Source: a virus
Direction: 5' to 3' (one strand)
IMG/VR virus record: IMGVR_UViG_3300025402_000018
Span: 1 to 47,583 of that record
Length of the DNA stretch: 47,583 nt
Part shown: one piece after another, positions 36,939 through 46,045 of the stretch
Layout: each line of letters begins with the position of its first letter
Position numbering within the stretch: position 1 is the stretch's first letter
The notes under the pieces: generated by a model
What the model was told of the DNA's origin: nothing
What the model saw: the letters and a program-made list of their open reading frames with translations, nothing else
Databases searched by the model: none
Made by a program: the position numbers and the translations under genes

Positions 36939-38330
36939 TTAGTAACCTAATACAAATTTGAATTGTTCTATACCGTCAGCACTTCTTTCAATGCCACTTC
37001 TATTTTCTATATATGAAAGATAACCAGACAAGATAGTGAATTTTGGAGGACCATATTGCAACAATGTTCTTGCTGTTATTGATGTTTTTCCGTAGATGGA
37101 TGAATTATCTGTTGGAGTTCCTACAGTATTTATTACATAAATTATATTGGATGCCGGATCAAAGCTCAATACTGTACCCACAAATGTTGGATTATTTGGA
37201 TCACCCTGATATACCATCTCATCGTTGATGAATTCACCAAAACCAGGAGCAACCGTTAAAGTCGTTGATGTTCTATAAATCAAATCTGTTGCTGGATTAG
37301 GATTATCTTGAGATGAAGTTGGATTAATTACAATACCTAATTGGTAATAGGTAATATTAGTAGGTATATAACCATTCTCAGAACCATTAAACTCAACCGA
37401 GAACATAACATGAGAACAACCTAATTCTGATACTGGATCAAAGCCATGGCCACCAATTGGAGACGTTGGAGCAATGGCTGTTGCGCCTGAACCTATTGTT
37501 GAAGTGATTGATACATTTGCATATGTATAATTTGTTCCTGGATTTGGTACTAATATATCGGTAATTACCCCAGAATTGATGACCGCTGTAGGCGTAGTAC
37601 CGACTCCTGTACCGTCTCCAGTAACAGTAATTGTGATGACAGCATTAGCAGGATCATAACCAGAACCACCATTAGTCACATTAATAACATCGATACTTCC
37701 AGCACCAGCAGATGATATCAATGGATTAGGTGTATTGGCTCCAATTGCAATCGGAATCCATTGAGCATTCATAAAGTTTTGTTTCAATCCGGAATCAATC
37801 GTGTATATGTATTTCCACTTATATCCATCAGAACCAGTCTTAATGTTATTTGTTCCATAAGAACCAGGTTCAAAGTAAGGTTCTACTGTTGATGGCTGAC
37901 CATTATTATTCCAAAGGCATTTGAATATTTGGTCATAACGATTTCTAACATAGAAATTATACTGATTTGATCCATCAGTATTCAAAGCAAACATATCAAT
38001 GTCATCTCTAAAGTAATCGTATGTCACACCTGATGTCCAGTCAACTCTAGCAATTACTGGTGAAATATCATTAGAAGTTACTTGTTTGGCAACAAACATA
38101 TTTTTAAATACTTGTTTAATGTATTTCAATGTTTGTGTTGGTTGATCTGGATTAGTATCATTACCCCAAGGATCAACTCTTGATAAAAAACAATAAATTG
38201 AAGATAAAGGTGGATTCAATAGTTGATTATTTTGAATAACAAATGGCGGCGCAACAACAACAGGTGAAAAATATACCTGTTCAACTGATGATACTTTAGA
38301 ATTATATGTGAGAATGTTTTTAGAAGTCAT
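36939..38330 (-). CDS. Baseplate wedge protein (T4 gp8-like)
   Basis: 463 residues versus 334 in T4 gp8. The first 190 residues (SSIYCFLSRVDPWGNDTNPD, VIARVDWTSGVTYDYFRDDI, NFYVRNRYDQIFKCLWNNNG, then EPGSYGTNNIKTGSDGYKWK) are the gp8 core. A beta insertion with GSGYDPANAVITITVTGDG and GTNYTYANVSITSTIGSG (about residues 210-290) accounts for most of the extra length and resembles units in gp6, gp7 and the 1990-residue protein. The C-terminal part (GFDPVSELGCSHVMFSVEF, RTLLQYGPPKFTILSGYLSY, GIEQFKFVLGY) again fits gp8. gp8 forms a dimer in the wedge beside gp7 and gp10 in T4. Confidence 0.87.
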   Translation of the reverse strand: MTSKNILTYNSKVSSVEQVYFSPVVVAPPFVIQNNQLLNPPLSSIYCFLSRVDPWGNDTNPDQPTQTLKYIKQVFKNMFVAKQVTSNDISPVIARVDWTSGVTYDYFRDDIDMFALNTDGSNQYNFYVRNRYDQIFKCLWNNNGQPSTVEPYFEPGSYGTNNIKTGSDGYKWKYIYTIDSGLKQNFMNAQWIPIAIGANTPNPLISSAGAGSIDVINVTNGGSGYDPANAVITITVTGDGTGVGTTPTAVINSGVITDILVPNPGTNYTYANVSITSTIGSGATAIAPTSPIGGHGFDPVSELGCSHVMFSVEFNGSENGYIPTNITYYQLGIVINPTSSQDNPNPATDLIYRTSTTLTVAPGFGEFINDEMVYQGDPNNPTFVGTVLSFDPASNIIYVINTVGTPTDNSSIYGKTSITARTLLQYGPPKFTILSGYLSYIENRSGIERSADGIEQFKFVLGY

Positions 38331-38348
38331 GGTGTTTATTTATTTCTT

Positions 38349-40877
38349 TTATCCAAAAATACTATTGCCAAAAATAGTTACATTTGATGAAACGGCTGTT
38401 AATCCACTTGTTGTTAACCAAACACTATCTTTAAGTGTTGCCGTATTTGATTGTGTATTTGAACTAGTTACTTCAGAAGTAAACAAAGTTCCATCATTGG
38501 CCAAAAATGATATAATTGTATTTGGATACACAGTATTTAATATACTTACACCATTCAAAGTATGGAAAGTGATGACGTTATTATAACTATTGGCTGAAGT
38601 CAAATTCATAGTTATATATGATTCGACATCTTTGGTATAATGTGATAACGTATAACCTTCTTCAAAATCGGCAGTATTATATTTTGTATAAAAACTATTA
38701 CTAGAATTTAATATATATCGGCCAATCATTTTCAATCCTGATGGATGTAATAGATTTAAAAGAATATCTCTATACTTAGCAATTTCTTTTTCTACTGTAA
38801 TCTCATAAGTGAAATTATTATAAACAGAACTTTGTAACACACTATAAGAACTTGGTTGGCCACGTTTATCAAGATATTGTCCGGCACCTATGACAAGACC
38901 ATTCAAGAAAGATGCATTGGCTTTTGCTTTTCCATCACCATAAGTTCTGACACCAGTTGAATTATATACAGATGGTATTCTCGAAGGTGTTCCTGGTGGT
39001 TTGTAGGCTGTGTTTGCCATCACCATTGATATACTGGTATTACTTATTTTCAGATTCTGTGTGGGATCGGGAATACTTGTATATTCAAAAACTCTTAGGT
39101 TATATAAACTGGAAGTTGGATTGTCGCCGTTAGGTAACAATAATGTGGCATTGTTTACTGTTGCTTTATATGTGGCAGAACCTAAATCTGCCCCTTGATA
39201 AACAGTTTGTCCTAATTGTGGAAAGTTATCCACAAGTAAATTTGATACGACTATATCTTGTACTTTCAAAGATACAACAGGCGTAGAAATGTAATCCTCA
39301 CCATTATCTTCTATTGATATTGTAGTAACAGTTCCAACACTTGTAGTCGTTACATTAAAAGAAGCTCCTGTTCCTAAAATAGATGGAACATATAGACTTG
39401 CACCGTAAGCTGCATTGTTTGATGAACTAACCGTGACCAAAGGCAAAGAATCGTTTGTATACCCCATGCCACCTAATGGATATTTACCTGTTGGTTGATA
39501 AGTTACTTGTGTGATTGTTCCATTGATATTAACATTAACAGAAGCTTTAGCTCCATACCCGTGGCCACTTGTAAAAACAATCGTATCGCCATTGGCATAA
39601 CCTAATCCACCAGAAGTTATCTGTATTGGTGCTAAAATACCAATATGTGAAAGGTCCATATAAGTACTTGCTGTTTTATCTAAGTATCCAGATATTGCTG
39701 TGATTTTTGGTACTTTTGTATAACCACCGCCACCATTTGTTAATAAAACTGATGAAATTGGATAAGTTGGATAGTTGGCAAACGTGAAGGCATCAGCAAG
39801 TCTAACATTTACTACATTAGCTGTACTAAAATTTGAAGAATTTATTGTAGCCGTATTCTGAAATAAAATATCATCTGTCGGAACAAAAGTTACGTTTGCT
39901 TCATAGTGAATATCTGGATTTACAGTAGATATTATAGCATTTGCGCCGTGTCCTGTCGTGTCAGAAGTATCATCCGTAAATATAATAGAGGAATTAGGAG
40001 AAACTGTGTATCCGTAACCTCCCTTCCATACATCTAATGTTTGTATTGAACCTGTCGTTACCGTTCCAACTACAGCAAGAGCACCGTGGCCGTTTGCAGT
40101 ATTCAATCCACCATAAACAATAACTGGATCTCCAGCATTATAATAACTTCCACGATTATTAGGATCAATTTTAATCGAACTAATTTGGCCTACAATTTTA
40201 GCTCTTAATACTTCCGAACCTGTTGTTCCAGCAGGCACCTCTACACCATTTAGAAAGTAAACATCTTGGTTTCTATTGTTTACAACACGAATAAACTCAC
40301 CAGATTGAAATAACTTTTCAATATTTGATATAAAAACTTCTGTTTTATTACCAGCCAAAACTGAATTTTCAACAATAGCAATTGATTTGGTTGTCTCACC
40401 AAAAATCCTATAGTTATTGATATTTAAAAAATTGACATCGGATGTTGCAAGTTTTAAACTTTTTGATACATACCAAGTACCATCAGATGCTCTTAATACC
40501 GAATCTTTTTTATAATATACATCAAAATCAGAATTGTAAAGGACCCTAAACAAAAATTGATATGATGCAGGTGTTCCCTTAGACTTGTATAATTGTCTAG
40601 CAAATTTAACGGCTGTTGCTTTACTGATTAAAGCGTCTTGTGGAAAATATTGTAAGAAATCGTTGATAAAATAATCAATAAAATCATTTGTCGTTCTATC
40701 AATATCTTTATAATTTAAAAGATTCTGAGCTCTGTCCGATACATTGCCTTCTGTTTCCAACCACTCATAGTAAGCCTGAACGAATGATACAAAATTATCA
40801 TAGTCAGGATTTTCCCGTATAAAAGCGGGAAGTTGGGAAGGAATTAATAAAGATGTTTTTTGACCGTTAGATATCAT
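38349..40877 (-). CDS. Baseplate wedge protein (T4 gp7-like)
   Basis: 842 residues (T4 gp7 is 1032). The N-terminus (LLIPSQLPAFIRENPDYDNF, VSFVQAYYEWLETEGNV, FLQYFPQDALISKATAV, FARQLYKSKGTPASYQFLFR) is the classic start of the large wedge protein encoded between gp6 and gp8 in aquatic T4-like phages, usually annotated as gp7. The middle is made of repeated GGGYT/GYGYT beta units, and the C-terminal part has KEIAKYRDILLNLLHPSG followed by LKMIGRYIL, also conserved. The ATG overlaps the gp6 stop (ATGA), indicating coupling. It would hold the wedge together as in T4. Assignment to gp7 is by order and family pattern. Confidence 0.82.
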   Translation of the reverse strand: MISNGQKTSLLIPSQLPAFIRENPDYDNFVSFVQAYYEWLETEGNVSDRAQNLLNYKDIDRTTNDFIDYFINDFLQYFPQDALISKATAVKFARQLYKSKGTPASYQFLFRVLYNSDFDVYYKKDSVLRASDGTWYVSKSLKLATSDVNFLNINNYRIFGETTKSIAIVENSVLAGNKTEVFISNIEKLFQSGEFIRVVNNRNQDVYFLNGVEVPAGTTGSEVLRAKIVGQISSIKIDPNNRGSYYNAGDPVIVYGGLNTANGHGALAVVGTVTTGSIQTLDVWKGGYGYTVSPNSSIIFTDDTSDTTGHGANAIISTVNPDIHYEANVTFVPTDDILFQNTATINSSNFSTANVVNVRLADAFTFANYPTYPISSVLLTNGGGGYTKVPKITAISGYLDKTASTYMDLSHIGILAPIQITSGGLGYANGDTIVFTSGHGYGAKASVNVNINGTITQVTYQPTGKYPLGGMGYTNDSLPLVTVSSSNNAAYGASLYVPSILGTGASFNVTTTSVGTVTTISIEDNGEDYISTPVVSLKVQDIVVSNLLVDNFPQLGQTVYQGADLGSATYKATVNNATLLLPNGDNPTSSLYNLRVFEYTSIPDPTQNLKISNTSISMVMANTAYKPPGTPSRIPSVYNSTGVRTYGDGKAKANASFLNGLVIGAGQYLDKRGQPSSYSVLQSSVYNNFTYEITVEKEIAKYRDILLNLLHPSGLKMIGRYILNSSNSFYTKYNTADFEEGYTLSHYTKDVESYITMNLTSANSYNNVITFHTLNGVSILNTVYPNTIISFLANDGTLFTSEVTSSNTQSNTATLKDSVWLTTSGLTAVSSNVTIFGNSIFG

Positions 40878-42952
40878 GATGTCTTAGCGTTAACGTTGAC
40901 AATAACTGCATTCGGATCATAAGGATCAATCGTAACAATTCTATTGCGTGATGAAGAAACGATTGTTGTTGTTGGATTAACTGTCAGTGTTAATTGCCCC
41001 AAAGCATCATCTATTGCAAAAGGATTAAAATCTTTTAATGTTATAATACCATTTGCGTAATCTATTGTTCCAATATTATTATTCAAATATACTTTACCAT
41101 AAGTTGTATCGATGTAATACAAACCCAAAGTACCATATTTTCCTTTTAGATTAACAACAACTGATCCTAAATCACCGGTTGTTTCGTTTTGATTAGAACG
41201 AGTTACTGTTGCGTAAGCTGTTGTATAGTTATTACCAGAATTGGTAACATTAACGGCTGAAATAGAACCTGTTGAATTCAATACGGCTGTTGCGGTTGCG
41301 CCTGATCCATCACCAATGATTGTAATAGTTGGTGGTGTCTGGTAACCATAACCTGGATTCAAAACAGAAATCGTATCTACACCTTCTGTTGCAACTGGTA
41401 TTTCTTCTATGAAGACACCATCAATAACTGTACCTGTATTATTCAAATATTGAAGTGCTGGAGAACTACTAACACCGCTTAAGAACGAACCCTTTTTAAT
41501 TGGAACACCAAAATAAAAGGTATATGTGGTAGAACTATTTAAATTTGGATAAAATTTCTTCTGTAACTGAACAGTAAGTTCATTTGCTAGAATTGATGTG
41601 TCAGAGTTTTGAATCTGACTAACCAAATCAGAAGAAGAAAAGGTTGAATTGAATGTGTTTAAATTTTTAGATGAGAAATTGGCAACTGTTGCTTTAACTA
41701 TATTGGAAATATTGTTAGCTGTGTACGTTGTTCTCTTTGCATCATACAATACATTTGCTATAACCTGAACATAGGTATAATCAGGATCAACAATTGTTGG
41801 TTCAACGGTCATTATCGATATTGGTTTAATAACATTATTGATTAACCTTTGTTTTTGTGTATCGGTTAATGAATATCCACCTGTTGGCTTTAATGCAACA
41901 AATACTTGACCGTATACTGGAGGAACGTTTTCTTCTCCGCCCCATACATTAACAGCATCAAGATGTATATCTAGACTATTTTGTTGTATCAATGTGATGT
42001 AATCTTCTTTAGTCACAGCACGGTTCTGAGCTGCATAAGATTTTGGTGCTTGATACTTAATAGAAGCAATCGATTCTTTTGTACCACCTTGTGAAGCAGC
42101 CTGTATAGGAGCAACATTTGCTGTTGTAAAAGAACCAATATTATCCATCAACACAAAATTGTTGGCACCAGCCGCAGAAGTACCACTTGTTGAGATATAA
42201 GATAATGAAACAACGTTACCGTCACTCAAATGTTGGCCTAAAATTCCATCGCCAAAATATATCTCATAATTGCCATTCAAACTTTCTTGTAAAAAGTATA
42301 CCTTAGATGTTGGTGTCAAGGTCAAATAATCTACAGCCGGTTTGTAAATGTCAAAAGATGTGTTACTTGAAGATTGTTGTACCGTAACCTTCAAGGTTGC
42401 AGTATCAATATTCGCATCAGGTATTTGAAATAATTGGTTGGGATTACTTGTATTGTTGACCGTATAAGTGTATGTGGCACTAATACCTTGTTTCAATTGG
42501 ATATTGTTGAAATTGGCGACACCATTCACCACATTAACTGTTGTTGAGTCTGTTGTAATAAAATTATAGTTAACACCATTCACCGCTTCAGAAGAAAAAT
42601 TGGTGTATTGTGGTAAAGTAAATGTTGGATTTGTTACTCCATAAGCATTAAAATTGATGTATGCTGAAGGAGCGGTTGCTGATTTAGGTGTATAATCCAA
42701 AACTTTAGCTTGAGAAACAACAGAACTTCTTTGAAGTGCTGAGTCTAAGAACATCTCATTAGCCACCATATTTAAATAGTAGGCATTATATTGTGTATTA
42801 TAGGCTAAAAGGTCAAGCAAAACCGACAAAGAAGAACCTTGAAAATTATAATCTTTGAATTGGTCTTGTGATTGGAGATAGGTAATAAAGTTAGACTTAA
42901 TACTATTAAAATCTAAATCTGTTACCTTTATATTTGTATTTGAAGATGCCAT
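40874..42952 (-). CDS. Baseplate wedge protein (T4 gp6-like, Baseplate J family)
   Basis: 692 residues (T4 gp6 is 660). The N-terminus (IKVTDLDFNSIKSNFITYLQ, FQGSSLSVLLDLLAYNTQYN, AYYLNMVANEMFLDSALQRS, then VVSQAKVLDYTPKSA) is unmistakable gp6. The middle contains SAAGANNFVLMDNIGSF, QNRAVTKEDYITLIQQNSL and DAVNVWGGEENVPPVYGQVF, the baseplate J core. A GYGYQTPPTITIIGDGSG unit near residues 530-590 is a beta module also found in gp7 and gp8. gp6 forms the iris ring of the baseplate wedge. The ATG overlaps the gp25 stop (TAATG). Confidence 0.92.
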   Translation of the reverse strand: MASSNTNIKVTDLDFNSIKSNFITYLQSQDQFKDYNFQGSSLSVLLDLLAYNTQYNAYYLNMVANEMFLDSALQRSSVVSQAKVLDYTPKSATAPSAYINFNAYGVTNPTFTLPQYTNFSSEAVNGVNYNFITTDSTTVNVVNGVANFNNIQLKQGISATYTYTVNNTSNPNQLFQIPDANIDTATLKVTVQQSSSNTSFDIYKPAVDYLTLTPTSKVYFLQESLNGNYEIYFGDGILGQHLSDGNVVSLSYISTSGTSAAGANNFVLMDNIGSFTTANVAPIQAASQGGTKESIASIKYQAPKSYAAQNRAVTKEDYITLIQQNSLDIHLDAVNVWGGEENVPPVYGQVFVALKPTGGYSLTDTQKQRLINNVIKPISIMTVEPTIVDPDYTYVQVIANVLYDAKRTTYTANNISNIVKATVANFSSKNLNTFNSTFSSSDLVSQIQNSDTSILANELTVQLQKKFYPNLNSSTTYTFYFGVPIKKGSFLSGVSSSPALQYLNNTGTVIDGVFIEEIPVATEGVDTISVLNPGYGYQTPPTITIIGDGSGATATAVLNSTGSISAVNVTNSGNNYTTAYATVTRSNQNETTGDLGSVVVNLKGKYGTLGLYYIDTTYGKVYLNNNIGTIDYANGIITLKDFNPFAIDDALGQLTLTVNPTTTIVSSSRNRIVTIDPYDPNAVIVNVNAKTS

Positions 42953-43344
42953 TACCTTGACCTTTGGAGAAATAGGTTTACTGTCGTTGGTGTTGTATTG
43001 TTTCCAATATAGAACTGTATTCTAGCTGTAAAAGATACTCCGTCTGTATTTGGAGAAACGGTAATACTGTCAATTGAAGCTCTTGGTTCAAAATTTCGAA
43101 TAACATTTTTTATTTCATCAGACAATAAACCAGCAGTTAAATTGTTTACTGGTTCAAATAACAACTTGTCTATATTTGAACCTAGATTAGGTTGAAATGG
43201 TCTTTCATAAAAATTAGTCGAAAGTAGATTACGGACCGAAGCTATTACCGCTTGGTCATCATATCTTAGAGCCACATCATTAGAAACCGGTAATCGGTTG
43301 AATGTTAGGTCTATATCTGAATATAATTTTTGTAGTTGTGCCAT
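42952..43344 (-). CDS. Baseplate wedge protein (T4 gp25-like)
   Basis: 130 residues (T4 gp25 is 132). SDIDLTFNRLPVSNDVALRY, SVRNLLSTNFYERPFQPNLG, SNIDKLLFEPV and NVIRNFEPRASIDSITVSPN are the gp25 pattern, with the EPR motif at Glu86-Pro87-Arg88. gp25 sits in the core bundle with gp6 and gp7 and links wedge and sheath. The start is right after a TATAAATA (43349-43356) and a GC-rich structured spacer, so its leader is unusual: AAAGA is the only ribosome-binding-like stretch. Confidence 0.93.
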   Translation of the reverse strand: MAQLQKLYSDIDLTFNRLPVSNDVALRYDDQAVIASVRNLLSTNFYERPFQPNLGSNIDKLLFEPVNNLTAGLLSDEIKNVIRNFEPRASIDSITVSPNTDGVSFTARIQFYIGNNTTPTTVNLFLQRSR

Positions 43345-43383
43345 TCTTTATTTATAGAGCCTAGGAGTAAATGCGCTTTTTGG

Positions 43384-43427
43384 AATCTTGGATACCGTCC
43401 GGACTTTTTCGGAGGCCGGCAAGGATT
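43384..43427 (-). other. GC-rich stem-loop in the spacer before gp25
   Basis: Minus strand: AATC(C)TTG pairs with CAAGATT at the ends, CCG with CGG and TCCG with CGGA inside, with an 8-base loop and two one-sided bulges. 31 of 60 bases at 43381-43440 are G or C, well above the surrounding DNA. No U run follows, so an intrinsic terminator is not obvious. It could be an mRNA processing or stability element, or a remnant of foreign DNA. It lies in the 96-base gap 43345-43440. Confidence 0.4.
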
Positions 43428-43440
43428 TCGAAATTTCCGG

Positions 43441-44328
43441 TTATTGATTAATTCTTGATTTAATCTTTGGTGTACCGATATATGTATTGAGTAATAATCC
43501 TTCTGTATCACCTAGATTCGTAAATTGTTTGGTCGTATTGTAGTTATTGATTAAATTTTGTAAATTCACATAAAAGGTTTCATCCGCAGTTTCTCTTGTG
43601 GTCATAATACCAACCACATTAGCAAAGTTATTTGCAATTGTAGAAGCCTGACTCAAAGTCAAATTTGATGTGTAGTAATCCGAACCCATACCTTCACCTA
43701 CAGGCACAAGAGTTAGACTACTAATGAATGTTTTTGCATTGAAATATATTGAATTGGCTAATTGGTTAATCTGATTGGATGATAGAATACTAGTAAAAGA
43801 ACCCAACATCACAGAGTTGTTTGCAACACCATCCGTTTGATTAACAATGTATGTGGCACTCTTGGCGGCCTGTATTGCCGTTTGATAGTATGGTAGATTC
43901 GTACCACTTATTTTTGCATTAGCATCATCGGATTGTGACCTTACACCAGATAATCGATCAGTATGATATAAGAAAGTGATAGCATTTTGTGAATATGTAT
44001 CATTTCCAATAGACAAGTAGATACAATTTGCCGTGATATTACTAATCAACGGACCAACACCTGTAACAGTAGCGACAACTGGTGAATATGCCAAAATTGA
44101 ATTAGCTGTGTCGCTCATCCAATGAACAGAATTACTTACCGGATTATAAGTATAACCACCAACACTTCCACTTGCAATATCTTGAGCTTGCCAACTCGTA
44201 ATGACTGGCGGAATAACGTTCATATGTTGCAACGTACTATCGGGCAAATTTACGATATTATTATTAGGATCATCATAACTAAATCCTAAAGTGGAGTATA
44301 CTCCTGTTGCGTTGTTTACTAAAGCCAT
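43441..44328 (-). CDS. Unrecognised baseplate-cluster protein
   Basis: 295 residues, not recognised. The first half is beta-rich (TGVYSTLGFSYDDPNNNIVN, SWQAQDIASGSVGGYTYNPV) with a FLYHTDRLSGVRSQSDDANA segment; the second half looks helical (QINQLANSIYFNAKTFISSL, ASTIANNFANVVGIMTTRE), ending GTPKIKSRINQ. It lies between the gp5-like needle and gp25, where other aquatic T4-like phages also carry proteins of unknown role. GAGGATATT before the ATG is a good ribosome-binding site. A minor hub or wedge component is likely from position only. Confidence 0.75.
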   Translation of the reverse strand: MALVNNATGVYSTLGFSYDDPNNNIVNLPDSTLQHMNVIPPVITSWQAQDIASGSVGGYTYNPVSNSVHWMSDTANSILAYSPVVATVTGVGPLISNITANCIYLSIGNDTYSQNAITFLYHTDRLSGVRSQSDDANAKISGTNLPYYQTAIQAAKSATYIVNQTDGVANNSVMLGSFTSILSSNQINQLANSIYFNAKTFISSLTLVPVGEGMGSDYYTSNLTLSQASTIANNFANVVGIMTTRETADETFYVNLQNLINNYNTTKQFTNLGDTEGLLLNTYIGTPKIKSRINQ

Positions 44329-44339
44329 AATATCCTCAT

Positions 44340-45182
44340 TTAAAACATTTTAATTAATGGTGGCGATGTTGGTCCAAAAGGTGCTATGTGATTATGTACA
44401 CCAAAAATACTTGTGTTAATCGTATCAGTCATCAATACGGCATCCATAACACCAAAATTACCCAATGGAGATGATACAGAAACTGCTGAATTGATAGGTC
44501 CTACAGTAAAAATAGAACCAGGAACTGCAACCGGTGTTGGTTCTGGTACTCCTAATGATAGTCCTCCTGTTGCAGATGTAAATCCAAAAGCACCAGACGA
44601 AACACCACCTAATGGTCCTGTACCTAATCTAGACTCTGCGGTGATAATGTCAGCTGTGATTGATCCTGCAACGTTTAGATCACCACTCAAATACAAATTG
44701 TCACCAGTGTTTAATCTCAGAGAACCACCATTTATTGGATCGGCGTGTAAGATCATGTCAGAATCAGAAACCAATTCAATACCTCTATTACCATGAGCTC
44801 TGGCGTACATATTACCACCAACCTCAAGACTAAAATCATTGCCGACTTTAAGATTCAGGTCTTTTATTACATTTATATTGGCATCACCTTGTATTTCAAT
44901 ATTACATTGACCTTGAATTAATACATTTTTATTGTTGATTGTGATTTCATATCCATCACCATACACTTTATGTACTTCATCACCATTCGGATGCATCTCA
45001 ATAAATGTGCCTGAACGATGTTGTAGACGAATTCTCTCACGGGTTGGAGTATCATCCAATTCAAAAGAGTGACCAGAATCTGTCACAGTCGCATGATTAA
45101 AAGGATAAACTGGTTGATAGTCAGTATTGGCAGCTGATTCCGGTTCTGTCCACGAATTGTCTGATGATGGTTTAGTAGACAT
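44340..45182 (-). CDS. Baseplate central spike (T4 gp5 C-terminal beta-helix, stand-alone)
   Basis: 280 residues. The N-terminal part (YPFNHATVTDSGHSFELDDT, PTRERIRLQHRSGTFIEMHP, NGDEVHKVYGDGYEITINNK) is the entry of the gp5/VgrG-type needle. Short beta-helix turns follow (VLIQGQCNIEIQGDANINVI, LNLKVGNDFSLEVGGNMYA). Near the end GVHNHIAPFGPTSPP carries an HxH motif and a GPTSPP terminus as found at the tip of contractile-tail spikes, where HxH can bind a metal ion. In T4 this is one chain with the OB-fold and lysozyme; here it is a separate gene and no lysozyme is present. The spike pierces the host envelope. The ATG overlaps the preceding stop (TAATG). Confidence 0.87.
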   Translation of the reverse strand: MSTKPSSDNSWTEPESAANTDYQPVYPFNHATVTDSGHSFELDDTPTRERIRLQHRSGTFIEMHPNGDEVHKVYGDGYEITINNKNVLIQGQCNIEIQGDANINVIKDLNLKVGNDFSLEVGGNMYARAHGNRGIELVSDSDMILHADPINGGSLRLNTGDNLYLSGDLNVAGSITADIITAESRLGTGPLGGVSSGAFGFTSATGGLSLGVPEPTPVAVPGSIFTVGPINSAVSVSSPLGNFGVMDAVLMTDTINTSIFGVHNHIAPFGPTSPPLIKMF

Positions 45183-46045
45183 TATGGCGTACTCTTTTTA
45201 CTAGAATTACTTTGAGTATTTTGTGATGCCACATTAGCAGCACTTGGTATAGTACTTATAATCATTGACACGGCTGCATTTGCTGATGCGACACTAGTTG
45301 GCGTTAATTGTGAAATCATATCAAGGTTATTAGAAACCGAAGATGTGTTTGTAGTAAGGCTGCTAGAAAGTGAAGTGTTTGCTGAAGACGCAACACCTTG
45401 AGCTTTAGTTGTTGCTGTTGATAAAGTTTGATTTGCCAGTTGTACAGTTGCAGCCGTAGTTGCCGTAATTATAGCAATTTCTTTAACAGTTGAACCTACA
45501 GCTGAAGTAACTTGTTTGACAGCTGCAGCAACTTCACTAAAAGGATTTTCAACTGTTGCAAAAACATCATTCATAATATTTGCTATAGCATTAAGTATTT
45601 TCAATAAACAAGATTCCAACAAAGCAAGCACTCTTACTGGTAAACTTTTAATATAGGCAATCATTCCTGTAGCCCATACTACAAATCCAGCAACTTCCTT
45701 AGTAAAATCTAAAATTGGATCTAAAACTCTTTTCTTCCAATCTAAAATTTCATTGGCCAAACCTCTTAACCAGGTTGCTGTAGCAGACAAGGTACCACTA
45801 GGATCACCAACACCTAAAAATCTCAATACAGCACGAATTGCTTTTTGTATTTCGGCTGCCTGAGCAATTAAAAACTTTTTAAGTTGTTTGTTCTTTTTTA
45901 ATTCGTTGGCAAAATCACAGGCATGAGATAATTTATTATTCATTTGTTGTATCATTGTACCATTGACCACACCTTGTGCAATTCTTGGCACAGATACATT
46001 TGATCTCGTTACTCCTGAAGGTAGTGTTGCAACTAAACTACTCAT
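45182..46045 (-). CDS. Unrecognised helical, partly hydrophobic protein between the gp5 halves
   Basis: 287 residues, not recognised. Residues about 30-100 are helical (HACDFANELKKNKQLKKFLI, AEIQKAIRAVLRFLGVGDPS). Residues about 115-165 are strongly hydrophobic or amphipathic (EVAGFVVWATGMIAYIKSLP, LALLESCLLKILNAIANIM), long enough for membrane-associated helices. The C-terminal 120 residues are low-complexity Ala/Thr/Ser with helical character. The start overlaps the OB-fold gene by 8 bases and the end overlaps the spike gene by one base, so it is produced together with the two gp5 parts. It could be a hub component, a membrane-active protein ejected at infection, or a chaperone. No signal peptide is seen. 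Confidence 0.72.
   Translation of the reverse strand: MSSLVATLPSGVTRSNVSVPRIAQGVVNGTMIQQMNNKLSHACDFANELKKNKQLKKFLIAQAAEIQKAIRAVLRFLGVGDPSGTLSATATWLRGLANEILDWKKRVLDPILDFTKEVAGFVVWATGMIAYIKSLPVRVLALLESCLLKILNAIANIMNDVFATVENPFSEVAAAVKQVTSAVGSTVKEIAIITATTAATVQLANQTLSTATTKAQGVASSANTSLSSSLTTNTSSVSNNLDMISQLTPTSVASANAAVSMIISTIPSAANVASQNTQSNSSKKSTP

Noticed and set aside
38337-38344. AATAAATA before gp8 as a late promoter
   Set aside because: 6 bases from the ATG, leaving no room for a ribosome-binding site.
43349-43356. Perfect TATAAATA before gp25 listed as a promoter of gp25
   Set aside because: The expected start would be inside the ATG. It may drive a different RNA or none; not annotated as a promoter.
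43311-43511. 66-residue minus-strand frame across the gp25 spacer
   Set aside because: It overlaps gp25 and the gene at 43441 out of frame and has no homology-like features; the spacer is better described as structured non-coding DNA.
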